64,000 nt of DNA from Phoronis australis. Lineage: Eukaryota; Phoronida; Phoronidae. The position numbers were made by a program, and so were the translations under genes. Positions 59,867 through 64,000 of this stretch are shown one piece after another; position 1 is the stretch's first letter; every line of letters begins with the position of its first letter. The DNA lies in assembly GCA_002633005.1 (NCBI GenBank), contig NMRA01000090.1, forward strand, positions 128,156 through 192,155. Direction: 5' to 3'. The notes below the pieces were generated by a model. It did no database searches, was not told the DNA's origin, and saw only the letters and a list, made by a program, of their open reading frames with translations.

Positions 59867-62100
59867 TATGTGGGCGCATTATGCCGTCATCCTCGTGTGT
59901 CCCGCGTCTGCTGTCCGATGTTCTATCTCCAAAGCACCTTGATGTATGTTCAGGAAATTTTGCTCATGTGTTTGTTTTGTGGAGCAAATTTCCGAACAGA
60001 TCTGACAACCGGTGTGCCATCTAGTAGCAATTTTAGTTTTTTACATTTACCTCTGCATTTTCAAAGTTCCTCTGTCAACAGATTTTCATTAGATTTGCCA
60101 GATAGGTATTTGTTAGCGAAATGGATTCGAGGTATTTTGCGCCGCCACCGCCACCGAGTGGCTATTTTTATGCGCTCGCATATTATTTATATGTGTGTAC
60201 ACATTGCTGTCATCGCTGTCTCGGCGTCTAGCATCTGCAGCTGTGTAGATCTCATGAACCTCTCACAGGATCTTGATGAAATTTGGCAGATGTGTTCCTA
60301 TGAATTTGACATTGAAGGACAACGAATTTCTGACCTATTCGATTATAGGTGTGCCCTCTAGTAGCAATTTTAGTTTTTGTGCGTTTACCTTTTCGAACAT
60401 CCTCAACAGATTTTCATTAAATTTAGCAGTTTGGCATCTGTTAGTGCGATGAAGCTATCCTTCAATTTTGGATGGATTTGAGGTATTTTGTGCCACCTAG
60501 TGGCCATTTTTACTGTTTTCGAGTCATTTTTACTGTTTTTGGCATCCGTCTTCTGTCAACCAAACCACTCCAAGGATGATTGTTAAAACTGGCATATATG
60601 TTCCTACTGTGAACAAGACGGCTGACTATGATTTTCCAACGACTTCAAATACTGTGGCACCTCTTAGTGGCAGTTTTGTTGGTTTTTGCGCCCATTGGCT
60701 GTTACTCTCCTGAACGCTCTACTGAGGATCTTTATCAAATTTGAGCAAATTGTATTTATATGAAGTTTACAACAGACGGTGACGATTTTGGGACAGATCG
60801 GACTACCACTGTGCCTCGTAGTGACAATTTTAGTTGTTGTTGCGCTTTACCTCTGTATCTTCAAAGGTCCTCAATGATCTAGTAGTGAGGTGACGCTATT
60901 CATTCGTTTTCAGATAGATTCATGGTATTTTGCGCAACCTAGTTCCGTTTTTATTGTTTTCGAGTCTGTTTTTCAGTTGGCGTCCGCCTCTCTGTCAATC
61001 AAATCACTCTCAGGATGATTGTGCAAATTGGCGTGCATGTTCCTACTGTGAAGAGGACGGCTGTCGATGATTTTCCGATTACCTGGAGTGCTGTGGTACC
61101 TCCTAGTAGCAGTTTTATTTTTGTTTACTCCCATGGCTATATCTCCCAAGCTCTCTGAGGGATCTTTATTAAATTTAGCAAGTTTCTTCATATGAAGCCG
61201 ACAATGGACAGCGACGAGTTTCAGATCAATCCAACTATCGGTGTGCCCCCTAGTGGCATTTTATTTTGTTTCCGTTTTCCTCTTTTTTTCTCTAGTTCAG
61301 ATTCCTTGGGGGATCTTTATGAAATTTGGTAAATAATTTTCAATTGAAACGATGACATGTTCCTGTTTTCGGATGGATTTGACGTAGTTTGTGGCATCTA
61401 GTGGCCATTTTTACTGTTTTGTAGTCTGTTTTTTGGGTCTGCCGCACTATCAACCAAATCACTATGATATAAAGTAGGCAAAAATGTTTATAGTATGAAG
61501 AAAATGGTTGACGATGATTTTCCGACTTTGACTACTGTGGCGCCTCCTAGTGGCAGTTATATTTTTGTACTCATAGCCCCCTAGTGGCAAATTCGTTTTT
61601 TCTGTTTTCCTCTCTTTCTCTGAAGTTCGTTGACGGATTTTTATGATATTTGGTAAATAGCTTTCTCAAATATCATAAAAATCCGAGGCGGTGATCAATT
61701 CCCATTTTTGGGTAGATTCGACTTATTTTGCGCCATCTAGTGGTCATTTCTGTAATACAAATGAATACCCCTAGAATCACACTATTCGGGGTGCCTCAAT
61801 AGTGGGTGCATTTCAATGCTCCGCATTGCTATTGTTGCTGTCTTCCTGTCCATTTTTTTATGTCCGACCCTCAATCAACAAAACCAGTCTAAGGATGATT
61901 GTGAAAATTGGCATGCATGTTCTTACTGTGAAGAGGATGGCTGTTGATGATTTCCCGACGATTTCAACCATTGCAGCGCCTCCTATTGGTAGTTTTTTGG
62001 CCACGGCTGTATCTCGTAAACCCTCTGCAGAATCTTTATAAATGACTAGCAAGTGTATTTATATGATGTTGACAACGTACGTACGGCGACGACTTTCTTA
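59867..62100 (+). repeat. RepA element, longest array
   Basis: Head TATGTGGGCGCATTATGCCG at 59867, with a second head-like unit at about 60175. Monomer cores recur at about 60011, 60138, 60351, 60490, 60656, 60811, 60937, 61096, 61243, 61392, 61540, 61576, 61730 and 61975. Most spacings are 125-165 bp. Tail with hairpin CAATGCTCCGCATTG near 61816, then one further monomer. It is non-coding in all frames. Confidence 0.85.
61634..61685. repeat. perfect 19-bp inverted repeat inside RepA
   Basis: CGGATTTTTATGATATTTG and its exact reverse complement are separated by 14 nt. The right arm is a reversed copy of the common monomer phrase GATTTTTATGA(A/T)ATTTGG. Confidence 0.85.
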
Positions 62101-62248
62101 AGTCATTTTCAACATGTTGTTTCTCTGTTCCCTATTCCGCCAACTAAAGAAGCTCAGGCCAGAAAAGTGCAGACACTGAGGTAAGAAGTATTCACAGTAT
62201 GGGCACGTGCTAAGGCCCATTTGCCAAATTCAAAATGATTGACTTGTA
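62101..62248. other. spacer between RepA copies
   Basis: Short non-repeat spacer; nothing recognised. Confidence 0.4.
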
Positions 62249-63033
62249 TGTGCCCACATATTTATATCTAGGTGTCCTCATCTCTGTCTGGGCGTCTGGC
62301 GTCTGGAGCCCGCTGCTGCATCTCCTAAACCTCATGAAGGATCTTATTGTGTTTTTGTGAAGCTGACAAAGGATGACAACGAGTTTTGGATTGATCCGAC
62401 TACTGCTGTGCATTCTAGTGGCAATTTTAGTGTTTTATGTTTGCCTCTGTATCTTCAGAGTTCCTTGAAGGATTTTTTTGAAATTCAACGAGTAGCTTTT
62501 TTGTAAGGAGACGACGATGCCATTCTGTTTTGGAAAGATTACAGTAGACAGATTTTACGTCTCCTTGTGGCCACTTTTGATAATTTTGTTTATGTTTGCT
62601 GCCGCCTGCTTAAAGAATCATTATGAAAAATTTCAGGTGTATTTCTGATGAGAAGGCCGCGACTGGCGTTTACTCTCTGACAGGTCTGCCTACTGTGTTG
62701 CCCCATAAGCGTGGTGATTTTTTGCATCTGAAACTGAATCACTTTAACCCTAGGGAGATTTGTGAAATTTGCAAGATGTGTTTTTGAAGCCTACGACAAA
62801 CGGCAATGAGTGTTGACCTGATCCAATTACCACTGTGTCCCCTGGTGGCAAAATGTTTTTGTTTTGTGTTTAAATGCCTCCCTCGGTATCTTCGAATCCC
62901 ATTTATGTAGTTTCATGAATAGGTTTCTATGAAGGAGAGGACATCGGTTTTCTGTTTTCGGATAGATTGGATATTTTCTGCGCCACCTGTTGTCGTAGGC
63001 GCATTTCAATGCTCCGTGTTGCTCTTGTTGTTA
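62249..63033 (+). repeat. RepA element, diverged copy
   Basis: Head TATGTGCCCACATATTTATA, first monomer with GGCGTCTGG...CCGCTGCTGCATCTCC, cores at 62405 (TTCTAGTGGC), 62836 (TCCCCTGGTGGC) and 62980 (GCGCCACCTGTTG), and tail CATTTCAATGCTCCGTGTTG. Confidence 0.7.
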
Positions 63034-63640
63034 GAATGTGTACTTGTTGACATCATCCTGTACAGGCATCCGGTTATGTGCTCGATATCTCAATCACCTC
63101 TCAGGTCAGATTTTGGTGAAATTTGGCATGAGGGTGCATCTGAGGTGTCAGACTGGCACAAGGTATGCCACTTTTCGATCTGCCTCCACCTTGGAAAAGG
63201 AACAGGGGTTTTTCAGTATTTTGGGAGAAGAGCATTTCTGGATGATAGCCAAAGAACCAATGGACAGATTTCGATGAAATGATAAGCAGTGGTATGTGAC
63301 GGCACGGGCAATCTGCCTGCAACAGTTGATTTTCAGGTAGATTAATTGACTTTTGCAGCATCACTCTCGTGGCCTTATTGTCTTAATGAAATATCTCTCA
63401 GATTTTATGAATCTTTATTATTAGGTATATAAGAAGAATGTGCTAGACCACTTTACAGTTTCATCAGGATCTCAGGATGAGACTACTGTAGAAAATTTCT
63501 AAAATAATCCAGTAAATTTACCTTAAAGTCCTTGTCTCACGCGTTCTTAACCCTTATTACATGGTTAGAAGATGTTATAAGGATCCAAGAAGTACCTACC
63601 CCATAACTAATACACGATCCGTACTCGAAAACAGTTTAAA
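63034..63640. other. RepA-like debris, no gene seen
   Basis: Phrases such as TCAGATTTTGGTGAAATTTGG and GATTTCGATGAAATGAT continue the RepA style at low similarity. Confidence 0.4.
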
Positions 63641-63990
63641 TGAACGCGCCTCTCACGATTCGCACCCGAAGAAACACCGCCATTTTGAACTTGCCGCGAA
63701 CCCGGAAGTACAATTCATTCAGGAACCCAGGCCGAGAAAACGCCGTCAGTGCGACTCATGCTATGAACATTCCCACTAAATAAAATTGGTTCTAACCCCA
63801 GTGGTTAAGGTAAACGGCGGGGTATGGAAAATTGAACTAGACCGTATTTATCCACCTTGGCTGAGTCGCACTCGGCTCACGATCAAAGGGATGCCGCCAG
63901 GCTGCTCTAGTCATCGAGTCACGAGCGAGGATAATTGGCTTCGCTCATGCGGATATGATCAGCTGATTACAATCTAGCTAGCAGACTGTA
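63641..63990 (-). promoter_or_regulatory. GC-richer promoter-like region at the window edge
   Basis: On the minus strand an ETS-type site (TACTTCCGGGTTCGCGG) is followed about 15 nt later by AAAATGGCGG, a typical ETS plus YY1 initiator arrangement of housekeeping promoters. The ATG in that motif (63681-63683) opens MAVFLRVRI, followed by a gtgaga donor (exon 63657-63683). A 10-bp inverted repeat GTGCGACTCA/TGAGTCGCAC lies at 63750 and 63862. Downstream exons were not found. Confidence 0.35.
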
Positions 63991-64000
63991 CTTTTTATGG

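Noticed and set aside
59867-62100. Possible CRISPR-like array because of regular repeats
   Set aside because: Monomers are about 150 bp and wholly repetitive, with no short identical repeat and unique spacers, in an animal genome.

Overview
This window is metazoan nuclear DNA. It is AT-rich, introns are long (0.15 to 4 kb), splice sites are canonical GT-AG, and most of the sequence is decayed repeats. The repeat content (mariner-like, hAT-like and LINE remnants, a THAP-type exon, and a recurring non-coding family with CCTAGTGG cores) suggests a marine invertebrate such as a hemichordate, echinoderm or lancelet. The sequence alone does not settle the species. There are no bacterial operons, CRISPR arrays or viral genes.

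One gene can be rebuilt completely. It is the orthologue of WAC (WW domain-containing adaptor with coiled coil), on the minus strand from 30764 (start codon) to 13672 (stop). Thirteen coding exons join in frame at every junction and give 1,905 nt, or 634 residues plus stop; vertebrate WAC is about 647. Three blocks fix the identity: the N-terminus [14 protein letters not shown], one WW domain encoded by exon 5, and the C-terminal helical region encoded by exons 11 to 13. The regions between them are rich in Ser, Arg, Gln and Pro and look disordered. A short promoter-like region lies upstream, with a palindromic E-box at 31079-31088.

Layout. 1-1044 holds one exon-like segment of an unidentified plus-strand gene (908-1044). 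4925-5586 is a broken mariner-like element. 7289-8484 and 9769-10020 are copies of a repeat family called RepA here. 10.0-13.7 kb is probably WAC 3' UTR and flank. 13.7-30.8 kb is WAC, with a LINE tail in intron 7, a tandem duplication in intron 10 and a repeat pair in introns 8 and 11. 33.0-33.3 kb holds a THAP-like exon and a tRNA-like sequence. 35.1-36.2 kb is a second family, RepB, which carries AAGATGGCGG motifs. 39.1-41.3 kb is a tandem duplication split by a 1.41 kb inverted-repeat element. 42.2-45.8 kb is a RepA/RepB composite. 47.9-49.9 kb is a hAT-like MITE next to a decayed transposon-type gene. 56.4-57.8 kb is a second 1.4 kb inverted-repeat element. 58.0-63.0 kb is mostly RepA. 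The right edge (63.65-63.99 kb) is GC-richer and promoter-like.

The most unusual structure is RepA. It is built from monomers of about 150 bp, and most end in a sequence close to GCGCCACCTAGTGG. Four of these match the CTCF core consensus exactly, all in the same orientation. RepB carries repeated YY1-like motifs. Whether either family binds these factors cannot be decided from sequence. No intact new gene system is visible in the repeat-rich half.
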